Below are positions 29,486 to 38,633 of a DNA stretch of 64,000 bases, piece by piece; the stretch's first letter is position 1, and every line of letters starts with the position of its first letter. The notes under the pieces were generated by a model. It worked only from the letters and a program-made list of their open reading frames with translations. It ran no database searches and was not told where the DNA came from. Source of the DNA: Hyphomicrobiales bacterium (GTDB lineage Bacteria > Pseudomonadota > Alphaproteobacteria > Rhizobiales > Ancalomicrobiaceae); assembly GCA_021286855.1 (NCBI GenBank), contig JAJTBO010000017.1, positions 1-64,000 of the forward strand. Reading direction: 5' to 3'. The position numbers were made by a program, and so were the translations under genes.

Positions 29486-30351
29486 GGTGCTCGCATTCCC
29501 CGATATCTTCTGATCCATATCAATCTATTTTTATTTCCGTAAGGCCAATCATTAAAGACGATCATGTCATCAAAAGCGCTCACAGTCCTCGGCTCGCCAA
29601 ATTCAAAACCGACGAATACGGCCACATGCCCAGCATAACTCTCGCCTCGCCGTTGCACGGCAACGAGATCGCCAATCGCCGGCGAGCCTTCGACGATGTC
29701 CCATCCTTCCACGCGAAATCCCGGATCGGCCCATTGTCCCGCCAGGACCGGATACCTGGGAGCGCCCGCCCCGAACCAATTGTAGAGAACACCGCCATTG
29801 GCCAGCGGCGGATCGGCCTCGACGCTCTTCAGCACATCGTAGACGAACAGATTGCACTTGTTGGAGCCCGCCGGGTAGTTGTCCTTGGCGACGCTCTGCG
29901 CCCAGTCCGTCGACCCGACCGCCTCCACCGCCTTCTCGGCGATCGTCAGACGCGCTCGATCGATCTCGGCGTGCGAGATCTCGAGGCCGGAAGAGGCTCG
30001 CGCGTAGGCGTTGGCCAGACGCTCGTCGGCGGCGTCGATCCGCCGCTGCAGCTCGGCGCGGAACTCGGGCGAGGGCTCGCCGGAGCCGTCGGCGAGGCGG
30101 ATGCGCTGCGGCCGCGTCGGCGTCTCGTCGAGCGTGTCGCCGACGTCGGCGACGAGACCGTCGGTCCATCGTCCGCCGCCCGTGCGGCCGGCGGGAACGC
30201 GGGGTTGGTCGGGGTTCCACACCCGGGCTTCGAGCGCCGCGGCCCGGCGAAGCGCCTCGGCGAGACGATACGCAGAGGCGTCGAGGCGGCGGGCGGCCCG
30301 CTCGGCCCGGAGCGCGGCCGGTGTGGGAAAGAGAGACGGCGAAGACGGCAT
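29482..30351 (-). CDS. Papain-like cysteine hydrolase (CHAP/NlpC type); candidate secreted effector
   Basis: The 289-residue protein shows a C-terminal domain (about 150-285) that resembles CHAP or NlpC/P60 amidases. The probable catalytic Cys 166 lies in NKCNLFVYDVL. The probable His 242 lies in ESYAGHVAVFVG, about 15 residues after the typical GDLVAV strand. Such enzymes cleave peptidoglycan peptides. There is no signal peptide. The N-terminal half is arginine- and alanine-rich and helical (10-42), followed by the motif NPDQPRVPAGRTGGGRW (46-62). Export would therefore need a dedicated route. ATG 30351 has CAGGGAG upstream. The ankyrin gene overlaps its stop. The exact family and target are uncertain. 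Confidence 0.65.
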   Translation of the reverse strand: MPSSPSLFPTPAALRAERAARRLDASAYRLAEALRRAAALEARVWNPDQPRVPAGRTGGGRWTDGLVADVGDTLDETPTRPQRIRLADGSGEPSPEFRAELQRRIDAADERLANAYARASSGLEISHAEIDRARLTIAEKAVEAVGSTDWAQSVAKDNYPAGSNKCNLFVYDVLKSVEADPPLANGGVLYNWFGAGAPRYPVLAGQWADPGFRVEGWDIVEGSPAIGDLVAVQRRGESYAGHVAVFVGFEFGEPRTVSAFDDMIVFNDWPYGNKNRLIWIRRYRGMRAP

Positions 30352-30459
30352 GGCGATCACTCCCTGAGAAACACGATCGCACAACCATCGCACGAAACTC
30401 AATGATAGGATTATTTTCCTACACACCCCCGACACGTCCCTCCTCCTCGCCGCATCGGC

Positions 30460-30488
30460 GTGACAAAGCGGTTCCGCCCCGCTATCTG
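30460..30488 (+). promoter_or_regulatory. Candidate promoter of trpGDC
   Basis: A -35 box GTGACA (30460-30465) and a -10 box TATCTG (30483-30488) are 17 bases apart, 32 bases before the trpG start. A promoter here would let trpGDC be expressed without trpE, as the intervening block requires. Confidence 0.5.
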
Positions 30489-30519
30489 TGACGGCACGTT
30501 CGCGGAAGGGTCGTTTCCC

Positions 30520-31125
30520 ATGTTTCTCGTCGTCGACAACTACGACAGCTTCACCTGGAACCTCGTCCACCTGATCGGGTCGCAGGGCGTCGAGCTGAAG
30601 GTGGTGCGCAACGACAAGATGACCGTCGACGAGATCGCCGCGCTCGATCCGGAGGGCGTCATCCTGTCGCCCGGCCCCTGCACGCCGACCGAAGCCGGCA
30701 TCTGCCTCGAGACGATCGAGCGGCTCGGATCGCGCATGCCGATCTTCGGCGTCTGCCTCGGCCATCAGGCGATCGGCCAGGCCTACGGCGGCAAGGTGAT
30801 CCGCGCGCCGCATCTGATGCACGGCAAGACCAGCGTCATCCATCACGACGGCCGCGGCGTCTTCCGCGGCCTCAACGACGACTTCACCGGCGCCCGCTAC
30901 CATTCGCTGGTGGTCGAACGGTCGAGCCTGCCGGATTGCCTCCTCCCGGTCGCCTCCTCCGACGACGGGCTGATCATGGGGATGATGCACGCCGTCGATC
31001 CCGTCCACGGCGTGCAGTTCCACCCCGAGTCGATCGCCTCGGAGAACGGCGCCAATCTCGTCCGCAACTTCCTGGAGATCGCCCGCGACTTCAACGATCG
31101 TCGCCGCGACCGCCGCGCCGCCTGA
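30520..31125 (+). CDS. trpG: Anthranilate synthase component II (glutamine amidotransferase)
   Basis: TrpG releases ammonia from glutamine and passes it to TrpE. The 201 residues form a class I glutamine amidotransferase with the nucleophile in [12 protein letters not shown] and the His/Glu pair in [10 protein letters not shown]. The start [14 protein letters not shown] is typical. I chose ATG 30520, with GAAGGG about 10 bases upstream; an in-frame ATG at 30460 lies inside the promoter. The same protein could also serve PabB in folate synthesis. trpD follows after 17 bp. In relatives trpG adjoins trpE. Confidence 0.97.
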   Translation: MFLVVDNYDSFTWNLVHLIGSQGVELKVVRNDKMTVDEIAALDPEGVILSPGPCTPTEAGICLETIERLGSRMPIFGVCLGHQAIGQAYGGKVIRAPHLMHGKTSVIHHDGRGVFRGLNDDFTGARYHSLVVERSSLPDCLLPVASSDDGLIMGMMHAVDPVHGVQFHPESIASENGANLVRNFLEIARDFNDRRRDRRAA

Positions 31126-31142
31126 CATTCCCGGAGTTCCCC

Positions 31143-32156
31143 ATGACCGACTTGAAGGCCCTCATCGCCAAGGTCGCCACCGGCGCCTCGCTCTCCCGCG
31201 CCGAAGCCCGCACCGCCTTCGACGTGATGATGTCGGGCGCGGCGACCCCGGCGCAGATCGGCGGCTTCCTGATGGCGCTGCGCGTGCGCGGCGAGAGCGT
31301 CGAGGAGATCGCCGGCGCGGTCGAGGTGATGCGCGAGAAGATGCTCCGGGTCGAAGCACCGGCCGAGGCGATCGACATCGTCGGCACCGGCGGCGACGGC
31401 TCGGGCTCGTGGAACGTCTCGACCGCGTCGGCCTTCGTCACCGCCGCCTGCGGCGTGCCGGTCGCCAAGCACGGCAACCGGGCGCTCTCCTCGAAGTCGG
31501 GCGCGGCCGACGTCCTGATGGCGCTCGGCGTCAAGATCGACGTCGCGCCGGAGAAGATCGCCGAATGCATCCGCGAGACCGGCGTCGGCTTCATGTTCGC
31601 GCCGGCCCATCATGCCGCGATGAAGCACGTCGGCCCGGCCCGCGTCGAACTCGGCACCCGCACCGCCTTCAACCTGCTCGGACCGCTGTCCAATCCGGCC
31701 GGCGTCAAGCGCCAGATGACCGGCGTCTTCGCCCGCGCCTGGGTCGAACCGATCGCCCAGGCGCTCGCCGCGCTCGGCGCGCAGGCCGCCTGGGTGGTCA
31801 ACGGCTCCGACGGGCTCGACGAGATCACCGTGACCGGCGAGACCCACGTCGCCGAACTGAAGGACGGCAGGATCGCCACCTTCGTCGTCACGCCGGAGAG
31901 CGTCGGCCTGCCGCGCCACCCCGGCGAGGCGCTGAAGGGCGGCGACGCCGCCCACAATGCGAGCGCCCTGCGCGCCCTGCTCGAGGGCCGCGACGGCGCC
32001 TATCGCGACATCGTGCTGATGAATGCCGGCGCCGCGCTGGTGGTCGCGGGCAAGGCGACGACGCTCGCCGAAGGCGTCCGACGCTCCGCCCAGGCGATCG
32101 ACGACGGTTCGGCCCGCGCCCGTCTCGACGCCCTGATCCTCGTCTCCAACGCCTGA
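31143..32156 (+). CDS. trpD: Anthranilate phosphoribosyltransferase
   Basis: TrpD joins anthranilate to phosphoribosyl pyrophosphate. The 337-residue product has the family marks: [18 protein letters not shown], the PRPP-binding segment; [35 protein letters not shown]; and [11 protein letters not shown]. The frame is open upstream, but ATG 31143 gives the proper N-terminus [10 protein letters not shown]. It sits between trpG (17 bp) and trpC (6 bp) and is surely cotranscribed with them. The enzyme is a cytosolic homodimer. Confidence 0.98.
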   Translation: MTDLKALIAKVATGASLSRAEARTAFDVMMSGAATPAQIGGFLMALRVRGESVEEIAGAVEVMREKMLRVEAPAEAIDIVGTGGDGSGSWNVSTASAFVTAACGVPVAKHGNRALSSKSGAADVLMALGVKIDVAPEKIAECIRETGVGFMFAPAHHAAMKHVGPARVELGTRTAFNLLGPLSNPAGVKRQMTGVFARAWVEPIAQALAALGAQAAWVVNGSDGLDEITVTGETHVAELKDGRIATFVVTPESVGLPRHPGEALKGGDAAHNASALRALLEGRDGAYRDIVLMNAGAALVVAGKATTLAEGVRRSAQAIDDGSARARLDALILVSNA

Positions 32157-32162
32157 GCGCCG

Positions 32163-32957
32163 ATGTCCGACATTCTCAAGCGCATCGAGATCTACAAGCG
32201 CGAAGAGATCGCCGCCGCCAAGGCGAAGGTCTCGGAAGCCGAACTGCGCGCCCGCATCGCCGATGTCGAGGCCCCGCGCGGTTTCCTCGCCGCGCTCCGG
32301 GCGAAGAAGGCGGCGGGCCTGCGCGGCCTCATCGCCGAGATCAAGAAGGCGAGCCCGTCGAAGGGCCTGATCCGCGCCGACTTCGATCCGCCGTCGCTGG
32401 CGGAAGCCTACGAGGCCGGCGGAGCCGCCTGTCTCTCGGTCTTGACCGACGCGCCGTCGTTCCAGGGCGCGCCCGAGTTCCTCACCGCCGCGCGCGCCGC
32501 CGTGTCGCTGCCCGCGCTGCGCAAGGACTTCCTGTTCGAGCCCTATCAGGTCCTGGAGGCGCGCGCCTGGGGCGCGGACTGCATCCTGATCATCATGGCC
32601 TCGCTCGACGACGACGAGGCGAAGGCGCTCGAAGACGCCGCCTTCGCCCTCGGCATGGACGTGCTGGTCGAGGTCCACGACGAGGCCGAGACGGAACGGG
32701 CCTTGCGCCTCGCCTCGCCGATGATCGGCGTCAACAACCGCAATCTGAAGACATTCGAAGTGTCGCTCGCCACCTCCGAACGGCTGGCCGCGATGATCCC
32801 CGACGATCGCCTGCTCGTCGGCGAAAGCGGCGTCTTCACCAGCGACGACTGCGCGCGACTGGAGCGGGTCGGCATTTCGACCTTCCTGGTCGGCGAGAGC
32901 CTGATGCGGCAGGCCGACGTCGCCGCCGCGACGCGGACGCTCCTCGCCCGCGCCTGA
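32163..32957 (+). CDS. trpC: Indole-3-glycerol phosphate synthase
   Basis: TrpC closes the indole ring, converting carboxyphenylamino-deoxyribulose phosphate into indole-3-glycerol phosphate. The 264-residue TIM barrel shows [11 protein letters not shown] (catalytic Lys), [31 protein letters not shown] and the phosphate site GESGVFT and LVGESLM. It is single-domain, without the TrpF fusion seen in E. coli. It follows trpD by 6 bp; moaC follows after 22 bp. Confidence 0.98.
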   Translation: MSDILKRIEIYKREEIAAAKAKVSEAELRARIADVEAPRGFLAALRAKKAAGLRGLIAEIKKASPSKGLIRADFDPPSLAEAYEAGGAACLSVLTDAPSFQGAPEFLTAARAAVSLPALRKDFLFEPYQVLEARAWGADCILIIMASLDDDEAKALEDAAFALGMDVLVEVHDEAETERALRLASPMIGVNNRNLKTFEVSLATSERLAAMIPDDRLLVGESGVFTSDDCARLERVGISTFLVGESLMRQADVAAATRTLLARA

Positions 32958-32979
32958 CCTCGTTTCGGGAAGAAGCCCC

Positions 32980-33465
32980 ATGCCCGACGCTCCGAAGCTG
33001 ACCCACATCGACGCCTCCGGCGCGGCCCACATGGTCGACGTCGGCGACAAGGCCGCGACGACGCGCACCGCGGTCGCCGAAGGCGCGGTGACGATGAAGC
33101 CGGAGACGCTCGAACTGATCCTCTCGGGCCAGGCGAAGAAGGGCGACGTGCTCGCCACCGCCCGCATCGCCGGCATCATGGCGGCGAAGAAGACGCACGA
33201 ACTGATCCCGCTCTGCCATCCGCTGCTCTTGACCAAGGTCACGGTCGACATCGAGCCGGACGCTACCCTTCCCGGCCTGCGCGTCGTCGCGCTCGCCCGC
33301 GTCACCGGTCAGACCGGCGTCGAGATGGAGGCCCTGACCGCCGTGTCGGTCGCCTGTCTCACCATCTACGACATGGCCAAGGCGGTCGATCGCGGCATGA
33401 CGATCGGCGCGGTGCGGCTTCTCGAGAAGTCCGGCGGCAAGTCGGGCGAATGGAAGGCGGAGTGA
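32980..33465 (+). CDS. moaC: Cyclic pyranopterin monophosphate synthase MoaC
   Basis: MoaC converts the GTP-derived intermediate made by MoaA into cyclic pyranopterin monophosphate, the first stable precursor of molybdenum cofactor. The 161 residues match the family length, with [34 protein letters not shown] and a KAVDRGM segment at the substrate site. It lies between trpC and moeA, an arrangement conserved across Hyphomicrobiales. moaA itself is not in the window. Confidence 0.98.
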   Translation: MPDAPKLTHIDASGAAHMVDVGDKAATTRTAVAEGAVTMKPETLELILSGQAKKGDVLATARIAGIMAAKKTHELIPLCHPLLLTKVTVDIEPDATLPGLRVVALARVTGQTGVEMEALTAVSVACLTIYDMAKAVDRGMTIGAVRLLEKSGGKSGEWKAE

Positions 33466-33469
33466 CGAC

Positions 33470-34678
33470 ATGGCCCTGACCCCGGTCGAAGAGGCGATCG
33501 CCAGCGTGCTCGAGGGCGTCCGCCCGGTCGGGATCGAACGAGTGCCGTTGGCGCAGGCCGACGGCCGCGTCCTCGCCGAGGATCTCCCGGCGAAACGCAC
33601 CCAGCCGCCCTTCGCCGCCGCCGCCATGGACGGCTGGGCGCTCGCCGCCGAGGACGCGAAAGAGCCGGGCGCGCGGCTGCGCATCGTCGGCGAAGCCGCC
33701 GCCGGCCACGCCTTCGAAGGCGCGCTCGGACGCGGCGAGGCGGTCCGCATCTTCACCGGCGCGCCGATGCCGGCCGGCGCCGATGCCGTCGAGATGCAGG
33801 AGAGCGCGACGCGCGACGGCGACACGGTCGTCCTCGGGGCGGCGGTCCGAGCGGGCCGCCACGTCCGCGCCGCCGGCGTCGACTTCCACGAGGGCGAGGT
33901 CGGGCTGACGGCCGGAACTCGGCTCGGCTGGACCAATCTCGGCCTCGTCGCCTCGATGAACCACGCCACGGTGCCGGTCCGGCGACGCCCGCGCATCGCC
34001 TATCTCGCCACCGGCGACGAACTGGTCCGCCCCGGTGAGACGCTGCGGGGCGATCAGATCGTCGCCTCGAACGGCTATGCGCTGGCCGCCCAGATCGCCG
34101 CCGCCGGCGGCGAGGCGATCGACCTCGGCATCGCGCCGGACGACCTGGAGGCGACCCGCGCCGCGGTGCGCGCCGGGTTCGAGGCCGACGTCGACGCGCT
34201 GGTGACGCTCGGCGGGGCGTCCGTCGGCGATCACGACGTCGTCCATCGGGCGCTCGGCGCGGAGGGCGTCGAATTCGCCTTCTGGAAGATCGCGATGCGG
34301 CCCGGCAAACCGTTGATGCACGGCCGGCGCGGCGCGACCCGCGTGCTCGGCCTGCCCGGCAATCCGGCCGCTTCGCTGGTCTGCGGCGTCGTCTACGTGA
34401 TGCCGCTGGTCCGCGCCCTCGCCGGTCTCGCCGAACCGGTCGCCGCCGCCACCGTGGCGCCGCTCGCCGCCGCCCTGCCGCCGAACGACCAGCGCCGCGA
34501 CTATCTGCGCGGCCGCCTCGTCGCCGGCGCCGACGGACGTCTCGCCGCGATGCCCGCCGACAGCCAGGATTCCTCCCTGTTGACCCGGTTCTCGACGGCG
34601 AATGTCTTGATCCTCAGGCCGCCCTTCGCGCCGCAGGCTTCCGCCGGCGACCTCGTCACGGTGTTGCCGCTCGTCTGA
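33470..34678 (+). CDS. moeA: Molybdopterin molybdenumtransferase MoeA
   Basis: MoeA inserts molybdate into adenylated molybdopterin. The 402-residue product has the N-terminal domains with AAAMDGWALA and FTGAPMPAGADAV, the central MPT-binding domain with IAYLATGDELV, TLGGASVGDHD and the FWKIAMRPGKP segment, and a C-terminal beta domain. The ATG at 33470 is 4 bp after the moaC stop. The gap to lexA that follows is 233 bp and holds SOS boxes. Confidence 0.97.
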   Translation: MALTPVEEAIASVLEGVRPVGIERVPLAQADGRVLAEDLPAKRTQPPFAAAAMDGWALAAEDAKEPGARLRIVGEAAAGHAFEGALGRGEAVRIFTGAPMPAGADAVEMQESATRDGDTVVLGAAVRAGRHVRAAGVDFHEGEVGLTAGTRLGWTNLGLVASMNHATVPVRRRPRIAYLATGDELVRPGETLRGDQIVASNGYALAAQIAAAGGEAIDLGIAPDDLEATRAAVRAGFEADVDALVTLGGASVGDHDVVHRALGAEGVEFAFWKIAMRPGKPLMHGRRGATRVLGLPGNPAASLVCGVVYVMPLVRALAGLAEPVAAATVAPLAAALPPNDQRRDYLRGRLVAGADGRLAAMPADSQDSSLLTRFSTANVLILRPPFAPQASAGDLVTVLPLV

Positions 34679-34708
34679 CGGGCGGAACGTTCTCGTTTCC
34701 CCCTTGCG

Positions 34709-34723
34709 GAACATCCACAGAAC
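34709..34723 (+). promoter_or_regulatory. LexA box 1 (GAAC-N7-GAAC)
   Basis: A perfect direct repeat GAAC-N7-GAAC, the alphaproteobacterial SOS box, lies in the lexA upstream region. It falls between a possible -35 TTGCGG (34704-34709) and a -10 TAGTTT (34727-34732), where bound LexA would block its own promoter. Confidence 0.8.
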
Positions 34724-34735
34724 GCGTAGTTTTTG

Positions 34736-34750
34736 GTTCGTGGTTTGTAC
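34736..34750 (+). promoter_or_regulatory. LexA box 2 (GTTC-N7-GTAC), near-consensus
   Basis: A second half-site pair GTTC-N7-GTAC begins 12 bp after box 1, with one mismatch from GTTC-N7-GTTC. It would place a second LexA dimer just downstream of the first. Confidence 0.55.
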
Positions 34751-34911
34751 ACGTCGACGAGTCGCGGTCGAAGGTCGCGATCAGGCGTTCGACGTGAGGG
34801 TATTTCGTCGGCTCGAGATCGGCGCGGCTGTCCGCGGGCTCGGGACGAATCGAATGCAACACGTTCAATCGGCCGGACGACCAGACGTCGCGGCCGTCGG
34901 GGGTCGGGGTC

Positions 34912-35643
34912 ATGTTGACGCGCAAGCAGTTCGAACTTCTGATGTTCATTCACGAACGTCTGAAGGAAGACGGCGTGCCGCCGTCCTTCGACGAAATGAA
35001 GGACGCGCTCGACCTCAGGTCGAAGTCCGGCATCCACCGGTTGATCACCGCGCTCGAGGAGCGCGGGTTCATTCGCCGGCTTCCCAATCGGGCGCGCGCG
35101 CTCGAAGTGGTCCGCCTGCCGGATTCGGTCGCCCCTGGCCTCGCCAGTCCGACCCGCGCCGGCGCTCCGTCGAAGGGCTTCACTCCGTCGGTGATCCAGG
35201 GCGACCTCGGCAAGCCGCGCCCGACCGCCGCCGCCGGCGGCGCGGAGGACGCCATGGCCGAAGTGGTCTCGATCCCCGTGATGGGCCGGATCGCCGCCGG
35301 CACGCCGATCTCGGCGATCCAGACCTATACCCACGCCATTCCCGTCCCCTTCGATCTGATCGGCGGCGGCGAGCATTTCGCGCTCGAGGTGCGCGGCGAT
35401 TCGATGATCGACGCCGGCATCCTCGACGGCGACACGGTGCTGATCAAACGCTCCGAAAGCGCCGACTCGGGCGACATCGTCGTCGCTCTCGTCGACGAGG
35501 AGGAGGCGACCTTGAAGCGCCTCCGCAAGCGCGGCGCGTCGATCGCCCTGGAGGCGGCCAATCCGGCCTATGAGACCCGGATCTTCGGTCCGGACCGGGT
35601 CAAGGTGCAGGGACGGCTCGTCGGTCTGATCCGGCGCTACTGA
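34912..35643 (+). CDS. lexA: SOS repressor LexA
   Basis: LexA represses DNA-damage genes and cleaves itself when RecA filaments form. The 243 residues have an N-terminal winged helix-turn-helix (1-65, opening [17 protein letters not shown]), a long linker typical of alphaproteobacteria (about 70-118), and the C-terminal serine peptidase with the Ala129-Gly130 cleavage site in GRIAAGTPI, catalytic Ser 164 in RGDSMIDAG and Lys 202 in ATLKRL. Two SOS boxes lie 160-200 bp upstream, so the 5' leader is long. comEC lies on the opposite strand just after it. Confidence 0.98.
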   Translation: MLTRKQFELLMFIHERLKEDGVPPSFDEMKDALDLRSKSGIHRLITALEERGFIRRLPNRARALEVVRLPDSVAPGLASPTRAGAPSKGFTPSVIQGDLGKPRPTAAAGGAEDAMAEVVSIPVMGRIAAGTPISAIQTYTHAIPVPFDLIGGGEHFALEVRGDSMIDAGILDGDTVLIKRSESADSGDIVVALVDEEEATLKRLRKRGASIALEAANPAYETRIFGPDRVKVQGRLVGLIRRY

Positions 35644-35664
35644 TCCGGCTCTCCTGATCCGACG

Positions 35665-38517
35665 CTAACGAGCGGACGCTCCGGATCCGACGTCGAGGAG
35701 CGCCGGCCGACGCACGCTCCCGGCGCGGTTCGGCGGTGCGACCGGCGGACCGGGTTCGGCCGGGTCGTCGGCTCCGTCCGACGCATCGGGCTCTGCCGGA
35801 TCGACCGGATCGAGAACGACGGGTCCGGCCTCCGCGGCGAGTTTGGCGGCGAGCGGGTCGGCGGGCGACCAGGACCGACGACCGGGCGGCAGGCTCGCGG
35901 TTTCGATGAAGTCCAGACGGCGAACGCGCGGCAGGATCGGCGGCGGCGGGTTCGGCGCGGCGCGCGCGACGGCGGGATCTCCCGGCGCGACGCTCCGAAC
36001 GTCGGCGGAAGGCGCCGCGGAGAACGTGTTCGGCGACGACGATCTTCCGACGTCGCCAGGGTCGCCGTTCGAGGAACCGAGGGCCGTGCGCCCCGACGCC
36101 GATGCGGCGATGCGCGGCCGAGATGCCGATCCGGCGACCTCGCCTCCTCCGGCGCTCGACGCCGAAGACGACCCGGCGGCGCGCGGCTGAAAAATCGCGA
36201 CGGCGGCGTCGGAGCCATCGGCGCCCCTCGGTTCGACGCCGGCGGGTTCGTCGTCGCGGGTCGGATCGACCGGATCGAAGCGAGGTCCGGGGCGAAGGCG
36301 CTCGACCGCCGCCTCGGCTCCGGCGGCGGCGCTCTCGGAGGGCGGAGCGACGGGCGCGCGGATCGTCAACGCCGTCGCGCCGGTCGCCGCCTGACGCGGA
36401 CGATCGACGACGGTCGCGGTCTCGGCGCAGGCCGGCGGCGCGGCGAGCCGCGAGACGATCACGTCGGCCGTCGCGCAATCCTCGGCGAAGCCCGCGAGAT
36501 CGCGGACGACGGCGACGGCGAGCGGCGCGATGCCGCGCCTTTCGTCGCCGTCGCGGCGATAGGCGCAGCCGAGACGATCGCAACGCCATCCGCTCGCGAG
36601 CCCGGCGTCGGTCGGCGATCGCCCGTCGGCGTCGGCGGCGAGCCAGATCGCCACGTCGAAGCGATCGTTGCGGTCGGCGAGAACGTGCAGACGTCCATCG
36701 TCGCCCCGCACCGCGACCGGCGAGCCGTGCCGGCCGACGAGCACGTCGGGGCGCGGTCCGAGCACCGCGAGGACGATCGAGAGGACCGCCGGGACGAGGC
36801 CGAAGAGACGGATCCGCGACCGCCACAACGACAACCACAACACCGCGACGACGCCGAACGGCATGGCGAGCGGGTGCGGCGCGCCGACGAGGCCGGCGCC
36901 GCCGGGCAGCGCCGAGGTCCAGCGGCCGACGGCGACCATGAAGTCGATGCCGAGCCCCATCGCGGCGAGCGGCAGATCGTCGAGGCCGAAGGGCATGGCG
37001 AGCGCGGCGACGACCGCCGCCGGCATCACCAGGAGCCCGACCACCGGCAGCACGATCATGTTGGCGAGGATCGAATAGGGCGCGCCGCGATAGAACACGC
37101 CGACGATCACCGGCGCGGTGGCGAGCCCGGCGACGAGCGAGGAGAAGGCGAGCCCTTCGGCGTGACGCCACGCGGCGACGAGGCCGTGGGCGAGCGGCCC
37201 CTCGTCCTTGCGCGGCGGCGGACGGGCGGCGACGCGCAACTGCCAGAGATCCCAGGAGGCGACGAGCGCGATCACCGCCAGGAACGACATCCGGAAGCTC
37301 GGCTCCATCGCCGCTTCCGGATCGACCAGGAGGATCGCCATCGCCGCCACCGCGACCGTGTGCATGGTGATCGCCGGGCGATCGACCAGCACCGCGATCA
37401 GCGCGACGCTCAACATCAGATGGGAGCGGACCGCCGCCACCTGCAGGCCGGAGAGCAGCAGATAGATCGTCGCGGCGAGGAGCGCCGCGACCGCCACCCA
37501 TTTCTTCGCCGAGCGATGCAGCCCGAAGCCGGGGATCGCGACGAAGAGCAGGCGCAGCGCCGCCATGACGCCGCCGGCGACGAGGCTCATGTGCAGACCG
37601 GAGATCGATACGATGTGGGTGAGGCCGGAGGCGCGCAGCGGCTCGGCCGTCGCCTCGGGGATGGCGCGCTGCTCGCCGACCATCAGCGCCGCGCCGATCG
37701 CCCCGGTCCCGCCGGGCAGCGCCGCGCGGACCCGGTCGGCGACGGCGTGGCGCAGCGCGCCGACCGGCGCGAGCGCCCGGTCGAGGAGCGAGGGCGGCCC
37801 GAGGTCGATCGGATGGGCGCGGCCGAGCACGTAGCCCGAAGCGCCGCGGCCGTCGAACCAGGCGCGGCGCGCGAAGTCGTAGCCATCCGGCAGGACCGGC
37901 CCTTCCGGCGGCTTCAACCGCGCCTTGAAGGCGATCGCGTCGCCGACCGCCGGGGCGGACCGGCCGGCGGGCAGGGTCGCGGCGATCTGGGTGGGGATCG
38001 CTTCGGCCGGCAGGCCCTTGCCCTCCATCCGCGCCACCGCGACGCCCATCCGCACGCCGCCCTTGGCGGTCGCGTCGAGGTCGTTGACGCGCCCCTCCAC
38101 CGCGACGGTGCGCTCGCGGTCGAGCCGAGGCGCGGCGACGAGATGGGCCCCGAGCGCCGCCACGGCCGCGCCGAGGAGGACGGTCGCGACGACGATCGCG
38201 ACGAGCGCCCGCGCCCCTCGCCGTCGCCGGACGATCGCGAAGGCCAGCGCCGCGAGCGCCGCGGCGTAGAGCGCCGGCGGCCACGGCTCGTGCGGCAGCG
38301 AGAACCACGCCGAGACGCCGCCGGCGAAGACGGCGGCGAGCAGCGGCGGCCCGGCGCCGCCTTCGAGATCGTCGTTCGCACCGTCGACGAGGCGGCGGGC
38401 GATCTCGGCGAGACGCATCGACGATACGGCCGGAGGAACGGCGGGGAGATCGCGCCGCGCCGCCTCGACCGCCGGTTCGAGGCGGAGATCGGAGAAATCC
38501 GCCGTCTCCTTCGACAT
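35665..38517 (-). CDS. comEC: ComEC/Rec2 DNA-uptake channel protein with long disordered tail
   Basis: ComEC forms the inner-membrane channel for single-stranded DNA in natural transformation. The 950-residue protein has membrane helices and an OB-like DUF4131 domain in the first 230 residues. The competence core (about 240-590) is marked by [20 protein letters not shown] and PFDL-type helices. A short beta region (about 620-715) may be a remnant of the metallo-beta-lactamase-like domain, with no HxHxDH motif. The last 228 residues (723-950) are rich in Ala, Pro, Ser and Asp, with DPVDP occurring twice, and look disordered; this is unusual. It diverges from gltX. Confidence 0.88.
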   Translation of the reverse strand: MSKETADFSDLRLEPAVEAARRDLPAVPPAVSSMRLAEIARRLVDGANDDLEGGAGPPLLAAVFAGGVSAWFSLPHEPWPPALYAAALAALAFAIVRRRRGARALVAIVVATVLLGAAVAALGAHLVAAPRLDRERTVAVEGRVNDLDATAKGGVRMGVAVARMEGKGLPAEAIPTQIAATLPAGRSAPAVGDAIAFKARLKPPEGPVLPDGYDFARRAWFDGRGASGYVLGRAHPIDLGPPSLLDRALAPVGALRHAVADRVRAALPGGTGAIGAALMVGEQRAIPEATAEPLRASGLTHIVSISGLHMSLVAGGVMAALRLLFVAIPGFGLHRSAKKWVAVAALLAATIYLLLSGLQVAAVRSHLMLSVALIAVLVDRPAITMHTVAVAAMAILLVDPEAAMEPSFRMSFLAVIALVASWDLWQLRVAARPPPRKDEGPLAHGLVAAWRHAEGLAFSSLVAGLATAPVIVGVFYRGAPYSILANMIVLPVVGLLVMPAAVVAALAMPFGLDDLPLAAMGLGIDFMVAVGRWTSALPGGAGLVGAPHPLAMPFGVVAVLWLSLWRSRIRLFGLVPAVLSIVLAVLGPRPDVLVGRHGSPVAVRGDDGRLHVLADRNDRFDVAIWLAADADGRSPTDAGLASGWRCDRLGCAYRRDGDERRGIAPLAVAVVRDLAGFAEDCATADVIVSRLAAPPACAETATVVDRPRQAATGATALTIRAPVAPPSESAAAGAEAAVERLRPGPRFDPVDPTRDDEPAGVEPRGADGSDAAVAIFQPRAAGSSSASSAGGGEVAGSASRPRIAASASGRTALGSSNGDPGDVGRSSSPNTFSAAPSADVRSVAPGDPAVARAAPNPPPPILPRVRRLDFIETASLPPGRRSWSPADPLAAKLAAEAGPVVLDPVDPAEPDASDGADDPAEPGPPVAPPNRAGSVRRPALLDVGSGASAR

Positions 38518-38633
38518 CGCGTGGCCGACCCCGTTCGCTTTCCGCCCGCATCATGCTACACGAACCGCCGTTCGTCGCCATCGCCCCGTCCGAGCGACGC
38601 CCCCCTCCCGAAAGTCCGATCGGAACCAGATCC

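Noticed and set aside
29486..29518. Upstream start for the ankyrin protein at 29518
   Set aside because: It has no ribosome site and would add 11 polar residues before the membrane anchor; the ATGA-coupled start at 29485 is better.
30897..33305. An 802-codon minus-strand frame opposite trpG, trpD and trpC
   Set aside because: All three trp genes on the plus strand are unmistakable; the antisense frame has no ribosome site or domain.
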